Shown here: in pieces, positions 53,576 to 62,147 of the stretch
Position numbering within the stretch: position 1 is the stretch's first letter
Layout of the letters: every line of letters starts with the position of its first letter
Assembly: GCA_050303415.1 (NCBI GenBank)
Contig: JBNLBS010000003.1
Coordinates: 124,001 to 188,000 of the forward strand
Reading direction: 5' to 3'
From: JBNLBS01 sp050303415
GTDB lineage: Bacteria > Pseudomonadota > Gammaproteobacteria > Methylococcales > Methylomonadaceae
DNA length: 64,000 nt
Position numbers and translations under genes: made by a program
The notes under the pieces: generated by a model
Told to the model about the DNA's origin: nothing
The model's database searches: none
Seen by the model: the letters and a program-made list of their open reading frames with translations, nothing else

Positions 53576-54337
53576 GTGGATTTAGCTTCATTAATTGGTT
53601 TTCTGCTTGGTGTAGGCATTATTGTTGCTGCAATTGCAACCGGTGGTGATGTCATGTTGTTTGTTAATGTACCGTCGATTTTAATTGTTTTTGGTGGTAC
53701 ATTCGGTGTGACCTTGATGCGTATTCCACTGTCAGATTTTTTCAGATCATTCGGGGTGTTAGGCAAGGCGTTTATGAATAAACCGGATGATCCGAATCAG
53801 TTAATTGAAGATGCCGTCCGTTTGGCTGATATTGCCAGAAAAAATGGGCTTTTAGCTCTCGAAGATGAAGAAATTGAAAATGAATTTCTTAAAATGGGCA
53901 TTACCCTTTGTGTCGATGGCCATGATCCGGTGTTTGTCAAAAAAATGTTGTCCCATGAAATCAATCAAATGATTACCCGAAATGAGGTCGGTCAGGATAT
54001 GTGGAAAGGGGTGGGAGACTTGGCACCGGCTATGGGCATGATCGGTACGCTGGTAGGTTTGATACAAATGCTGGCCAATATGTCTGATCCGGCCAGTATC
54101 GGTCCGGCAATGGCAGTAGCGTTGTTAACCACACTTTATGGTGCGATGATTTCCAACTGTTTTGCTTTGCCGATGGTGGATAAACTGGCCAGCGTTCAGC
54201 TTTATGAAAGAATGAATAAAGAATTGATTCTAGAGACCATCAGTGGCATTCAGGAAGGTATGAACCCGAAAGTGCTTAAATCGTTACTGGTGGCTTATAT
54301 TTCACATAAAAAACGTGAAACTGACGACGAGGAATAA
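53576..54337 (+). CDS. pomA: flagellar stator protein, PomA/MotA type
   Basis: 253 residues, four membrane helices. N-terminus DLASLIGFLLGVGIIVAAIATGGDV, and the cytoplasmic and C-terminal signature LAPAMGMIGTLVGLIQMLA with AVALLTTLYGAMISN. It is close to the sodium-type PomA. With PomB it forms the ion-driven torque unit. GTG start with AGAGGG 5 bases upstream. It is followed by motB 5 bases later. No other flagellar genes are in the window. Confidence 0.93.
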   Translation: MDLASLIGFLLGVGIIVAAIATGGDVMLFVNVPSILIVFGGTFGVTLMRIPLSDFFRSFGVLGKAFMNKPDDPNQLIEDAVRLADIARKNGLLALEDEEIENEFLKMGITLCVDGHDPVFVKKMLSHEINQMITRNEVGQDMWKGVGDLAPAMGMIGTLVGLIQMLANMSDPASIGPAMAVALLTTLYGAMISNCFALPMVDKLASVQLYERMNKELILETISGIQEGMNPKVLKSLLVAYISHKKRETDDEE

Positions 54338-54342
54338 TTCAA

Positions 54343-55398
54343 ATGGCTGATGATTGTCCAAAATGTCCCCCGGTAGGATCACCTGCATGGATGGCGACCT
54401 TTGCAGACATGATGACATTGCTGATGTGCTTTTTTGTATTACTGCTGTCCTTTGCCACAATGGATGCAAGAAAATTCAAGCGTTTATCAGATGCTATGGC
54501 CAATGCTTTTGGTGTTCAAAAACAAGTTGAAGCTGTTGAAATACCAATGGGCACTTCAGTGATTGCCCAACACTTTTCTCCCGCCCCGCCAGAACCCACG
54601 CCGTTGAATGAAGTCAGGCAATCGACCAAACAACCAACCGCCTCCATTAAACCGGATGATGTGGATATTGAAGAGGTAAAAAAAGAGCTTGCCGAAGAAC
54701 GGAACAAAAAAATACAGGACCAAGCGGATAAGATTGCCAGTAAATTAAAAACGGAAATTGAAGCAGGGCTTGTTGATGTGCACTCGGATGAGCATCATAT
54801 TATTATCAGAATTAATGAAAAAGGCTCGTTCCCTTCCGGTAGTGCTGTTCTTAAAGCCGGTTTTGAACCGGTATTGACCAAAATTATAGCCTCCATCAAT
54901 GAAACCAAAGGGCAAATCCGTGTTGCCGGGCATACCGATAATATACCCATTTCTACTGATTGGTATCGATCCAACTGGGAGCTGGCAACGACAAGAGCCG
55001 TTACAGTTTCTGAATTTATGCTAAATAGTAAAAATGGTATTGATGCCAATCGCCTGGTGGTTGAGGGCTATGCTGATACCCGCCCGTTGGTTGATAATGA
55101 TACACCTGAAAATAGGGCCAAGAACCGCAGAGTTGAAATTGTCTTGGCGCAGGATGTTGGTCCGGCTCCTACAGGTAAATCTGACGTTAACAATACAAAT
55201 GATTTATCAGAGAATATTTTGCCGGGAATTGTTATTTCCGATGAAGAAATAAAGTCGGAACAAAAAACTGATTCAGAATTTACTGGCAAACCGGAAACAG
55301 AAGAAAAGGTTATACCTAAGAATGAGCAAGAGTCAAGTCAGGTTGATAAGTTGTTAGGTAAGATCGTAAATAATGCCCAAGAAATTGATGATAATTAA
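54343..55398 (+). CDS. pomB: flagellar stator protein, PomB/MotB type
   Basis: 351 residues. A short N-terminus, one TM helix with the ion-binding Asp22 in TFADMMTLLMCFFVLLLS, a plug and linker, and an OmpA-like peptidoglycan-binding domain (about 165-285, with AGHTDNIPIS and ATTRAVTVSEFM). A polar tail of about 65 residues (residues 286-351) follows. The sequence around Asp22 is of the PomB type. It pairs with the gene at 53576. Confidence 0.92.
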   Translation: MADDCPKCPPVGSPAWMATFADMMTLLMCFFVLLLSFATMDARKFKRLSDAMANAFGVQKQVEAVEIPMGTSVIAQHFSPAPPEPTPLNEVRQSTKQPTASIKPDDVDIEEVKKELAEERNKKIQDQADKIASKLKTEIEAGLVDVHSDEHHIIIRINEKGSFPSGSAVLKAGFEPVLTKIIASINETKGQIRVAGHTDNIPISTDWYRSNWELATTRAVTVSEFMLNSKNGIDANRLVVEGYADTRPLVDNDTPENRAKNRRVEIVLAQDVGPAPTGKSDVNNTNDLSENILPGIVISDEEIKSEQKTDSEFTGKPETEEKVIPKNEQESSQVDKLLGKIVNNAQEIDDN

Positions 55399-55408
55399 GT
55401 GAGTCACT

Positions 55409-55999
55409 ATGGAGCATGATGAAAGGCGTCGTTTTTTTCGGATAAATGATAAGTTATATTTACATTGCCAGATCATCAGTGCTACAGATGTTAAGTCAAG
55501 TTTTGTTTCGGATGATATTCTGACCAACTTTTCTCTGTCGGTAGTTCTGGATATGATGAATGAGGATACCAGAAAATTATTACCGAGAATTGAGCAATCA
55601 GACCCACCTGTTGCCGAATATTTGGCTGTCTTAGATAAAAAATTTGATTTGTTAAGTCAATATATAATCAGACAATCAACCGAGCCAAAGGATGATCCTT
55701 TGCGTCAAGTTAATATCAGTGCTTCCGGTGTAGCTTTTGAAAGTCGGGATAAGTTTAAGATAAAAGATAATCTGGAATTAAAGATTTTATTGCCTTATTG
55801 TAAATCTGTCGTAGTTGTTTGTGCAGAGGTTGTTAATATCAGACAGAATACAAGTCTTAAAAAAAATATCCGGCCTTTTTTTGTCGCAGTCAAGTTTCTT
55901 AATCTAAAAAGCCAGGACCAGGAATTATTGATCAAATATGTTGTTAAGCGGCAAATGGAACAGATTCGTGAAGTCAAACAACATGAAAGAAATGATTAA
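55409..55999 (+). CDS. PilZ-domain protein
   Basis: 196 residues. The RxxxR part of the cyclic-di-GMP motif is present at 7-11 (RRFFR) and the NxSxxG part at 102-107 (NISASG), so the two are separated by about 95 residues with a helical insertion between. The C-terminal strand and helix region is consistent with a PilZ barrel. It lies 10 bases after pomB and is probably co-transcribed, suggesting a stator-associated cyclic-di-GMP brake such as YcgR/FlgZ. That role is inferred. Confidence 0.85.
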   Translation: MEHDERRRFFRINDKLYLHCQIISATDVKSSFVSDDILTNFSLSVVLDMMNEDTRKLLPRIEQSDPPVAEYLAVLDKKFDLLSQYIIRQSTEPKDDPLRQVNISASGVAFESRDKFKIKDNLELKILLPYCKSVVVVCAEVVNIRQNTSLKKNIRPFFVAVKFLNLKSQDQELLIKYVVKRQMEQIREVKQHERND

Positions 56000-56020
56000 G
56001 CTGAAACAGGCTGACAGTTA

Positions 56021-57004
56021 GTGAAGATTTCTCAACAGCAAAAGCAAATTCTGCACATTCTGGCTGATGGGCAATTTCATTCCGGAACCGAAATTTCTGA
56101 ACTTCTGGGCGTTACACGTTCTGCAATATGGAAACACTTAACAGGACTGGATAAACTGGGCATTGAGTTCTCAGCCATTAGTGGTAAGGGCTACCGATTG
56201 GATCTTCCTTTAAATCTTTTGGATTATGACAAGATATTAGCCCAATTAGCTCATTCATCTTTGTCTGCCTTAGAGATTTTTGACCAAATTGATTCAACAA
56301 ATGCATATTTAGTCGAGCAGGCTCATGCCGGAGCCGACTCCGGTACGGTTTGTCTGGCAGAACATCAAACAGCCGGCAAGGGCAGGCGTGGCAGGGAATG
56401 GGTATCACCTTTTGGTCAGAATATTTACCTCTCAATTCTCTGGCGTTTTCAAAACGGACCAGCTGCTATAGCGGGTTTAAGCCTGGCTGCCGGGGTGGCG
56501 GTGGTAAAAACTTTGGAACAATATAAAATTAATAATTTAGGTCTTAAATGGCCCAATGATTTGTATTGGCAAGGTAAAAAACTGGGCGGAATTTTGGTCG
56601 AGGTTTCAGGAGAGTCCGAAGGGCCCTGTGTTGCCGTATTGGGTTTAGGGTTAAATTTATTTTTACCTGAGCATCAAGCCGCTTCAATTACACAGGCATG
56701 GACAGATCTAAGCAGGGTGACCGGCAGTCCGATAAATTATAGAAACCGATTGGCCGCTTCATTAATAGGCAATTTATTAACCGTGTTAGCCGAGTTTGAA
56801 GATAAAGGCATTGTTGCTTACCTGGATGAATGGCGTCGATATGATTGCATGTTAGGCAAACAGGTTTCAATTTATATGGCTAATCATATCTTACAGGGTA
56901 TTGCTTCGGGAATTGATGAAAATGGTTTCTTTTTATTGAAAAATAACGAGGGCCAGATTAAAGCTTATGCCTCAGGAGAGGTTAGTTTTAGTCAGGGTGC
57001 ATGA
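56021..57004 (+). CDS. birA: biotin-protein ligase and biotin-operon repressor
   Basis: 327 residues. An N-terminal winged helix (GTEISELLGVTRSAIWKHL, about 20-45) precedes the biotin ligase domain with the biotinyl-adenylate loop KGRRGREW, the KWPNDLYW segment and the C-terminal SH3-like domain. The repressor-type BirA is expected, so it should bind a biotin-operon operator elsewhere. GTG start, 21 bases behind the PilZ gene. Its stop overlaps coaX by 4 bases (ATGA). Confidence 0.95.
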   Translation: MKISQQQKQILHILADGQFHSGTEISELLGVTRSAIWKHLTGLDKLGIEFSAISGKGYRLDLPLNLLDYDKILAQLAHSSLSALEIFDQIDSTNAYLVEQAHAGADSGTVCLAEHQTAGKGRRGREWVSPFGQNIYLSILWRFQNGPAAIAGLSLAAGVAVVKTLEQYKINNLGLKWPNDLYWQGKKLGGILVEVSGESEGPCVAVLGLGLNLFLPEHQAASITQAWTDLSRVTGSPINYRNRLAASLIGNLLTVLAEFEDKGIVAYLDEWRRYDCMLGKQVSIYMANHILQGIASGIDENGFFLLKNNEGQIKAYASGEVSFSQGA

Positions 57005-57741
57005 TGAGTTTGCTGGTTGATATTGGGAACAGTCGATTAAAATGGGTTTTTCTAACGGATACTGACTTTAGTAACAGTCATGCTTTAATTCATACGGAAA
57101 GTGATTTTGATAGCCAGTTAGCGATGCAATGGGAAGCATTGACTTATACTCCGACGAAGATTGTAATAGGTAATGTCGCTCATAGGGTCATTTATAATCG
57201 GATTGCTGTGTTAGCCAAGACCTTGTGGCCTGAAATTAAATTAATTCAGGTTAAATCAACTGCAAACGCCTTCAATGTGACCAGTGCATACACTCAGCCG
57301 GAAAAACTGGGAGTGGACCGGTGGTTGGCGCTGATTGCCGTTCATCAGTATTATAGATCTGCTGCTTGTATAGTTGATTGCGGTTCTGCCATTACCGTTG
57401 ATATCATTAATCAACAGGGTGTTCACCAAGGTGGATTAATTACACCTGGCATTAATATGATGAAACAGTCACTGTTCGATAATACCGAAAATTTACCCTT
57501 GGTTCAGGAGGATTTTCCTTTGGCATTGGCGAATAAAACTGATGCTGCCATTTATAGCGGAATTTTGTTCTTAATCATTGGTATGATTAACGAAGTTTTA
57601 GCTCAACAAGAGAGTCGGATGAAATTGATTTTGACCGGGGGGGATGCTGAGTGTATCGCCAAACATTTAGATCACGAGTTTTTGATAGACAAGGATTTGG
57701 TTCTTAAAGGCCTGATGGTTTTTGCCAAAGGTGAACAATGA
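57001..57741 (+). CDS. coaX: type III pantothenate kinase
   Basis: First step of coenzyme A synthesis. 246 residues of the ASKHA fold. Phosphate-binding strand DIGNSRLKW, LGVDRWLALIA, the active-site Asp in DCGSAITVDII, and GGLITPGINM. It overlaps birA upstream and the SPOR gene downstream by 4 bases each, so the three genes form a coupled set. The second ATG (57004) is equally possible. Confidence 0.95.
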   Translation: MMSLLVDIGNSRLKWVFLTDTDFSNSHALIHTESDFDSQLAMQWEALTYTPTKIVIGNVAHRVIYNRIAVLAKTLWPEIKLIQVKSTANAFNVTSAYTQPEKLGVDRWLALIAVHQYYRSAACIVDCGSAITVDIINQQGVHQGGLITPGINMMKQSLFDNTENLPLVQEDFPLALANKTDAAIYSGILFLIIGMINEVLAQQESRMKLILTGGDAECIAKHLDHEFLIDKDLVLKGLMVFAKGEQ

Positions 57742-58704
57742 AATTTCTTACATACCTTCTTCTGCTTGCGAATATTGCTTTTATTTTATGGCAATATAAA
57801 TTGGGTTCTTTTTCCGAGTCAGATCCTTATAAAGACTTGATTCAGGAAGGCAATAAACAGAAAATAATGCTACTCAGTGAACGGGAAGACTTGCAAGCAG
57901 AAAAAGCGGAAAATATTGTATTGAGTCAAGCCGTTGATCCTAAGAAGATACTAGATACAGAACAAACAGAACAGACAGAACAGACAGAACAGACAGAACA
58001 GACAGAACAGACAGAACAGACAGAACAGACAGAACAGACAGAACAGACAGANNNNNNNNNNNNNNNNNNNNNNNNNNNNNNNNNNNNNNNNNNNNNNNNN
58101 NNNNNNNNNNNNNNNNNNNNNNNNNNNNNNNNNNNNNNNNNNNNNNACAGAACATAAGGCTCCACCTCTGCTAACTGCTTTAAATAATGGGCCCGAGCAA
58201 GCCTCTGCCAATGCAGAACACTCCATGGTTTGTTCTCAGGTTGGGGTTTTTACCAAAAAGAAAAATTACAAGGCCTGGTTGAGCCAACTGAAAGCTCTAG
58301 GGGCAACTGTAATTGCTACAGATAAAGAATTGGCCGAACGCTATAGCTATTTGCTTTATTACCCTGCAGCAAAGACATTTAAGGAGTCAAAAGCGAATGT
58401 AAAAATGTTAAAGAAAAAAGGGGTAAAGGATGTATGGTTGTTTCTTAAAGGTCCAAAAAGGGGAATGATTTCAATTGGTCTTTATTCTTTTGAAGAGCCT
58501 GTGCTTAAAATTCAAAAACAATTAAAGGACAAAGGTATTCATACAGAAATTAAAACGACAAAATCCAGCGAACTTCATTATAAAGTTCGATTTAAGACGA
58601 AATATAGTAATTATGATCAGCTGGCTAGTGCATTTAAGGAGTTTAGAAACAAAAACAATCGTACTTTAAGGATTAAGCGTCTAGGTAATTGTTCAAAATT
58701 TTAA
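57738..58704 (+). CDS. SPOR-like membrane protein interrupted by the scaffold gap
   Basis: One gene that runs across the N run. The N-terminus is a membrane anchor (FLTYLLLLANIAFILW), followed by a charged linker, ten or more Thr-Glu-Gln repeats, the gap, then HKAPPLLTALNNG and a C-terminal SPOR-like domain (CSQVGVFTKKKNYKAWL, LKALGATVI) of about 150 residues. The reading frames on the two sides differ by the N count (95, not a multiple fitting the repeat); a true gap of 94, or 4+9k, would restore one frame. The stop at 58704 ends the gene. SPOR domains bind denuded septal peptidoglycan. Confidence 0.75.
57957..58051 (+). repeat. 9-bp coding minisatellite (Thr-Glu-Gln)
   Basis: Unit ACAGAACAG repeats ten times in full (57957-58046) and then runs into the gap; the first copy has CAA for CAG. 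On the far side the sequence resumes with ACAGAACAT, so the repeat probably fills the gap. The unit length (9) keeps the frame, so copy-number change alters only the linker length. Confidence 0.93.
58052..58146. other. scaffold gap (95 Ns) within the minisatellite
   Basis: 95 consecutive Ns. The size is not frame-compatible with the flanks (which require 4+9k, e.g. 94), so it is an estimate rather than a measurement. Confidence 0.97.
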
Positions 58705-58718
58705 CTAACAAAATCTCA

Positions 58719-59693
58719 TTATGCGTTATATGTGTTTTTTGAATAATCCAGGCAGATAAAGATAAAAAATTGACTGCCAAAAATAAGATTTGCCATCAAC
58801 AAATGAACAGGTTGGGCAATTGGCGGTATTCCTAATCGATCCAGTGTGATTCCTGCAAGAATCGCTGTCACGACAAGCCCGGATAGAGTTAAGCTTAAGG
58901 TTCTAAATAAGCCGTTAATATTTCTGGATTGGAACAGTTTCCAACTTAACCATAAATTGGTAAACAAGATAATGGAAGAAAAGGAGCGGTGAATATAAAA
59001 GATGATTGGGAAATCATCGCGCCAATATTGTCTGTCAATGTAACTGTGTTGGTGGGCAATCATATCAACAGCTTCTCTCACCTGGGTTCCCATGGCAACC
59101 TGAACCAGGGTCATGACCATGGCGATAATCAATACAGCTTTAAATTTATCGGGTAGAAGTGAGCAATCAATCTGGCTAATAAAGTCTCTTTGTGAACGGG
59201 CAATCGTGTAAATTAATAACGCGACAATAAATAATGCAAGTAGCATGTGCAGCGTTATCATTAAGGGTTTAAGATTACTTGCGACAACAGCTGAACCCAA
59301 CCAACCCTGAAACCCGACTAAAAAGAAAATACCCAGTGACAAATAAAACACGCTTTTATCCGTTTTTAAGTATACACGCGATGCCCAAAGAGTCAGCATA
59401 ATTAAAAAACCGGTACTGACACCTACTAGACGATTAACGTATTCTGTCCATGTTTTCAGGGCATTAAAGTCGGTATTCTTATAACCGACTCCGTATATTT
59501 CATGGTAATTATCAGGTAATTGAGATTCTTGCGTAGGCGGTATCCAGCGGCCAAAGCAGGTTGGCCAGTCGGGACAGCCCATACCGGCGCCGGATGCTCT
59601 GACGATGCCTCCAACCAGGATTACAAAATAAACTGCAAAAATTGTCATGGTCCCTATACGTCTAAAGCGTAAGGCGGCATCAGAATCAATCAT
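58719..59693 (-). CDS. ctaA: heme A synthase (COX15/CtaA)
   Basis: 324 residues with eight membrane helices. It oxidises heme O to heme A for aa3-type oxidases. Conserved features are GGIVRASGAGMGCPDWPTC, the His in MITLHMLLALF, the segment AHQHSYIDR, the His in YIHRSFSS and AQPVHLLMANL. Normal length for the bacterial form. ctaB (heme O synthase) is not in the window. It is the last of a leftward set ygfZ-HDOD-ctaA (gaps 33 and 24 bases). Confidence 0.93.
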   Translation of the reverse strand: MIDSDAALRFRRIGTMTIFAVYFVILVGGIVRASGAGMGCPDWPTCFGRWIPPTQESQLPDNYHEIYGVGYKNTDFNALKTWTEYVNRLVGVSTGFLIMLTLWASRVYLKTDKSVFYLSLGIFFLVGFQGWLGSAVVASNLKPLMITLHMLLALFIVALLIYTIARSQRDFISQIDCSLLPDKFKAVLIIAMVMTLVQVAMGTQVREAVDMIAHQHSYIDRQYWRDDFPIIFYIHRSFSSIILFTNLWLSWKLFQSRNINGLFRTLSLTLSGLVVTAILAGITLDRLGIPPIAQPVHLLMANLIFGSQFFIFICLDYSKNTYNA

Positions 59694-59717
59694 AATAATT
59701 GTGGTGAGGGTAATGGT

Positions 59718-60563
59718 TTATGATAACATCGATTGAGCTAATTCCACTTCTTCCGATATACCTTCAATTTCAAGTATTTCAGCATCGGATGCCAAACCTA
59801 ATTTAGAAAAAGACGGCACGGTAGACCAGTCTACACGACAAGCCGGATGATCAGTTCCGGCAATGCTTTGTAAAAAAGCAACCTGCACGACATCAACATA
59901 GTCTGCTTTATCACTGCCTGAGTCGTAACTGAAATTGATATATTCAGATGCAACCGGCTTTAAGTTCTCTGGGAAATCCCAAGTATCCATAATAATTTTA
60001 CCGACGCTGGGATGGGCTTTTTCAAGCAATTTTCCTAACCGGGAAGGGCTGTCCCTAAATTCTGGAATATTTTCCACCAGCGTTAAAATGGGGAGTTTGC
60101 CAATCTGATGAATCAGGCCGGCCAACATGGCTTCATCGGCATCCAAGTGTGGTGCAAACGAGGCTAAAGCACGGCTGATAGCAGAAACATTGGTGCTTTG
60201 TTCCCAAGTTTCTCTAAAATGTTGTTCAAGCAGCTCTGTGGTCGGTGAAAACATTTGCTGCATCACAAGGCTGGTTACCAGCGTTCGAATCGTTTTGTTA
60301 CCCAAACGGGTTACGGCCATTTGAATATTATTAATTTCCACGTTGCCACGGTATAAAGGGCTGTTAGCGACCTGTATTAACCTTGCAGAAAGCGCTGCAT
60401 CGGTAATAATTATATCGGCTAGTTCCTGGGCAGTTGCTTCACCTTTAGAAACCGCATCACGTACTCGAATAGCCACATCAGGCAGTGTAGGTAAAATTAA
60501 TCGATTCGCATCAAGTTCTGTTTGAACATGAACCAAAAAATCCTGAACTGATCTAAATTGCAT
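59718..60563 (-). CDS. HDOD-domain signalling protein
   Basis: 281 residues, a single HDOD domain with LPTLPDVAIRVRDAV at the N-terminus, DAALSARLIQVANSPLY, and AVTRLGNKTIRTLV. Catalytic HD residues of HD phosphohydrolases are absent in most HDOD proteins, so it is probably a scaffold in regulatory pathways rather than an enzyme. Its role is unknown. Confidence 0.92.
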   Translation of the reverse strand: MQFRSVQDFLVHVQTELDANRLILPTLPDVAIRVRDAVSKGEATAQELADIIITDAALSARLIQVANSPLYRGNVEINNIQMAVTRLGNKTIRTLVTSLVMQQMFSPTTELLEQHFRETWEQSTNVSAISRALASFAPHLDADEAMLAGLIHQIGKLPILTLVENIPEFRDSPSRLGKLLEKAHPSVGKIIMDTWDFPENLKPVASEYINFSYDSGSDKADYVDVVQVAFLQSIAGTDHPACRVDWSTVPSFSKLGLASDAEILEIEGISEEVELAQSMLS

Positions 60564-60596
60564 TTTTAGACATCCGCGTAAAATTTATTATTAAAA

Positions 60597-61580
60597 TTAA
60601 AGCTTTGTTAGTGTTATTTTGTCCTGACTCGGATTATTTAGCACCAGGTCTTGTGACTGAATCTCAGTTTCTTTCAAAACCACAAGCATTTTACATTGTT
60701 CTGCAAAAAATTGCGCACAAAGGATTTTACCAACATTTTGACCATTACTATTATCCAATACCTCAGTATTGGCAACTGGAGGCTCACTGATCCGGCTGGT
60801 ACCTAAAAATAGAGAACGTTTGTTTTTACCCAGATAATGGGTACGGGCTATAATTTCTTGCCCTGTATAGCAACCTTTATTAAAACTAATGGCATCAAGT
60901 TTATCTAAATTAATCATTTGCGGTACATATTCTTCACTGGTCTCTGTCGTTAACCAGGGGAGACCGGAAATAATATCCAGATAATCCCAGATATATGAAC
61001 TATTAAAGTTAAAAGCCAATTCACCAAGCCAGTGTGAACACCTCTCTTTGGCTTTATCTAAATCTGCAATAAAAAGATATCTTTCCGAATCGCCCGGTAA
61101 TTTAATAAAAATTTCATCATTTTGGCTGGCTTCAAAAAGTCGTTCAGGCAGTTTTAAATCATCGATTTTGTCTGTAAAATTTAAGCCTATCAGGCAAAGT
61201 TTATCGGAAGCGTCTTCCAGTTGCACATCGGAACGTAAAATATACATGCGTAATTTTTTAGCAACTTTATCCTGTAATTGTTTAGGGACAATCACCAGAT
61301 AGGAATCTTTACTTGGTACAAGTAATAAAGTGGCTATCGCTCGGCCTTTGGCATTACAAAAGGCGGCCAAGCTTGCTTTTTCCTGGGTGATATCATTTAG
61401 GTTGCAGGTAAGTTGCCCCTGTAAAAGCTGCTTGGCATCTTGACCGCTAACTTTCAAAATTCCAAACTGTACAAGTGCAAATAACTGTCTGGCGGTATTA
61501 TCCGTATTTGGAAAGTTCAGTTGTGAGTCGCTAAAAGCAGCATTATTGGATGTTAGAAAATCTTTCCAGTTTGGGTTCAT
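60597..61580 (-). CDS. ygfZ: folate-binding Fe-S cluster maintenance protein YgfZ
   Basis: 327 residues, GcvT-like. The diagnostic KGCYTGQEIIAR motif with the redox Cys is present. YgfZ uses tetrahydrofolate to help maintain Fe-S enzymes such as MiaB. In E. coli it is near sdhE-ygfX; here ygfX is divergent and no sdhE is visible. First of the leftward set; promoter in the 70-base divergent gap. Confidence 0.93.
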   Translation of the reverse strand: MNPNWKDFLTSNNAAFSDSQLNFPNTDNTARQLFALVQFGILKVSGQDAKQLLQGQLTCNLNDITQEKASLAAFCNAKGRAIATLLLVPSKDSYLVIVPKQLQDKVAKKLRMYILRSDVQLEDASDKLCLIGLNFTDKIDDLKLPERLFEASQNDEIFIKLPGDSERYLFIADLDKAKERCSHWLGELAFNFNSSYIWDYLDIISGLPWLTTETSEEYVPQMINLDKLDAISFNKGCYTGQEIIARTHYLGKNKRSLFLGTSRISEPPVANTEVLDNSNGQNVGKILCAQFFAEQCKMLVVLKETEIQSQDLVLNNPSQDKITLTKL

Positions 61581-61650
61581 AAAAATAAAATTGAATCAGT
61601 ATAAATTCTCATTATAACCTTGCATTAAATTAAGAACTCAATCCTATTTT

Positions 61651-62082
61651 ATGAAAAAGCATGAACCAACTTCTAAATTTAAGTTGTCAAGATCAAAAAT
61701 ACAGCTTCAATTAATGATTGTCATTCATGTGTTGGCAATTCTGTCCTGTCTGATAAATGCTTTGCCGATAGGCGTAAACATGACACTGATTTTGTTTTGC
61801 TGCGTGCATTTTTTCTATGATTACAGGCAACAGTATTTGCATAAAAAAACCAGAACTCTGGAATATACCGATGCCTTTAATTGGAGGCTGAGTATAGGCG
61901 ATAGCCAGTTGGAGCCAATTGCGGTTCAGGGGAGTACCATTGTCAGTAAATGGCTTGTAGTACTACATTTTAAAAATGAACAGGGTATTAGCCATAGTGA
62001 GGTAATATTTAAAGATACACTGACAAGTCAGGAATATAGTTTATTGGCAGCAAGATTAAGAATAACGCATTCGAGCAAATAA
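61651..62082 (+). CDS. ygfX: YgfX-family membrane protein
   Basis: 143 residues: two membrane helices (about 20-65) with a short connector, then a small beta-rich cytosolic domain (RLSIGDSQLEPIAVQG, WLVVLHFKN). The pattern matches YgfX (CptA), whose usual partner is SdhE (CptB). The partner gene is not seen here. Divergent from ygfZ and 65 bases upstream of ychF. Confidence 0.8.
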   Translation: MKKHEPTSKFKLSRSKIQLQLMIVIHVLAILSCLINALPIGVNMTLILFCCVHFFYDYRQQYLHKKTRTLEYTDAFNWRLSIGDSQLEPIAVQGSTIVSKWLVVLHFKNEQGISHSEVIFKDTLTSQEYSLLAARLRITHSSK

Positions 62083-62147
62083 ATTGTTTGCAGATGACTA
62101 ACAGCGGTATAATTACCGGTTTATTTTTATCATATCCAGAGAACTTT

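Noticed and set aside
57957..58160. Repetitive tract that could be mistaken for a CRISPR array
   Set aside because: The repeats are contiguous 9-mers in frame with a protein and have no spacers.
58052..58225. Apparent frameshift splitting the SPOR gene in two
   Set aside because: The frame change comes only from the arbitrary 95-N gap length; both sides join in the same repeat.
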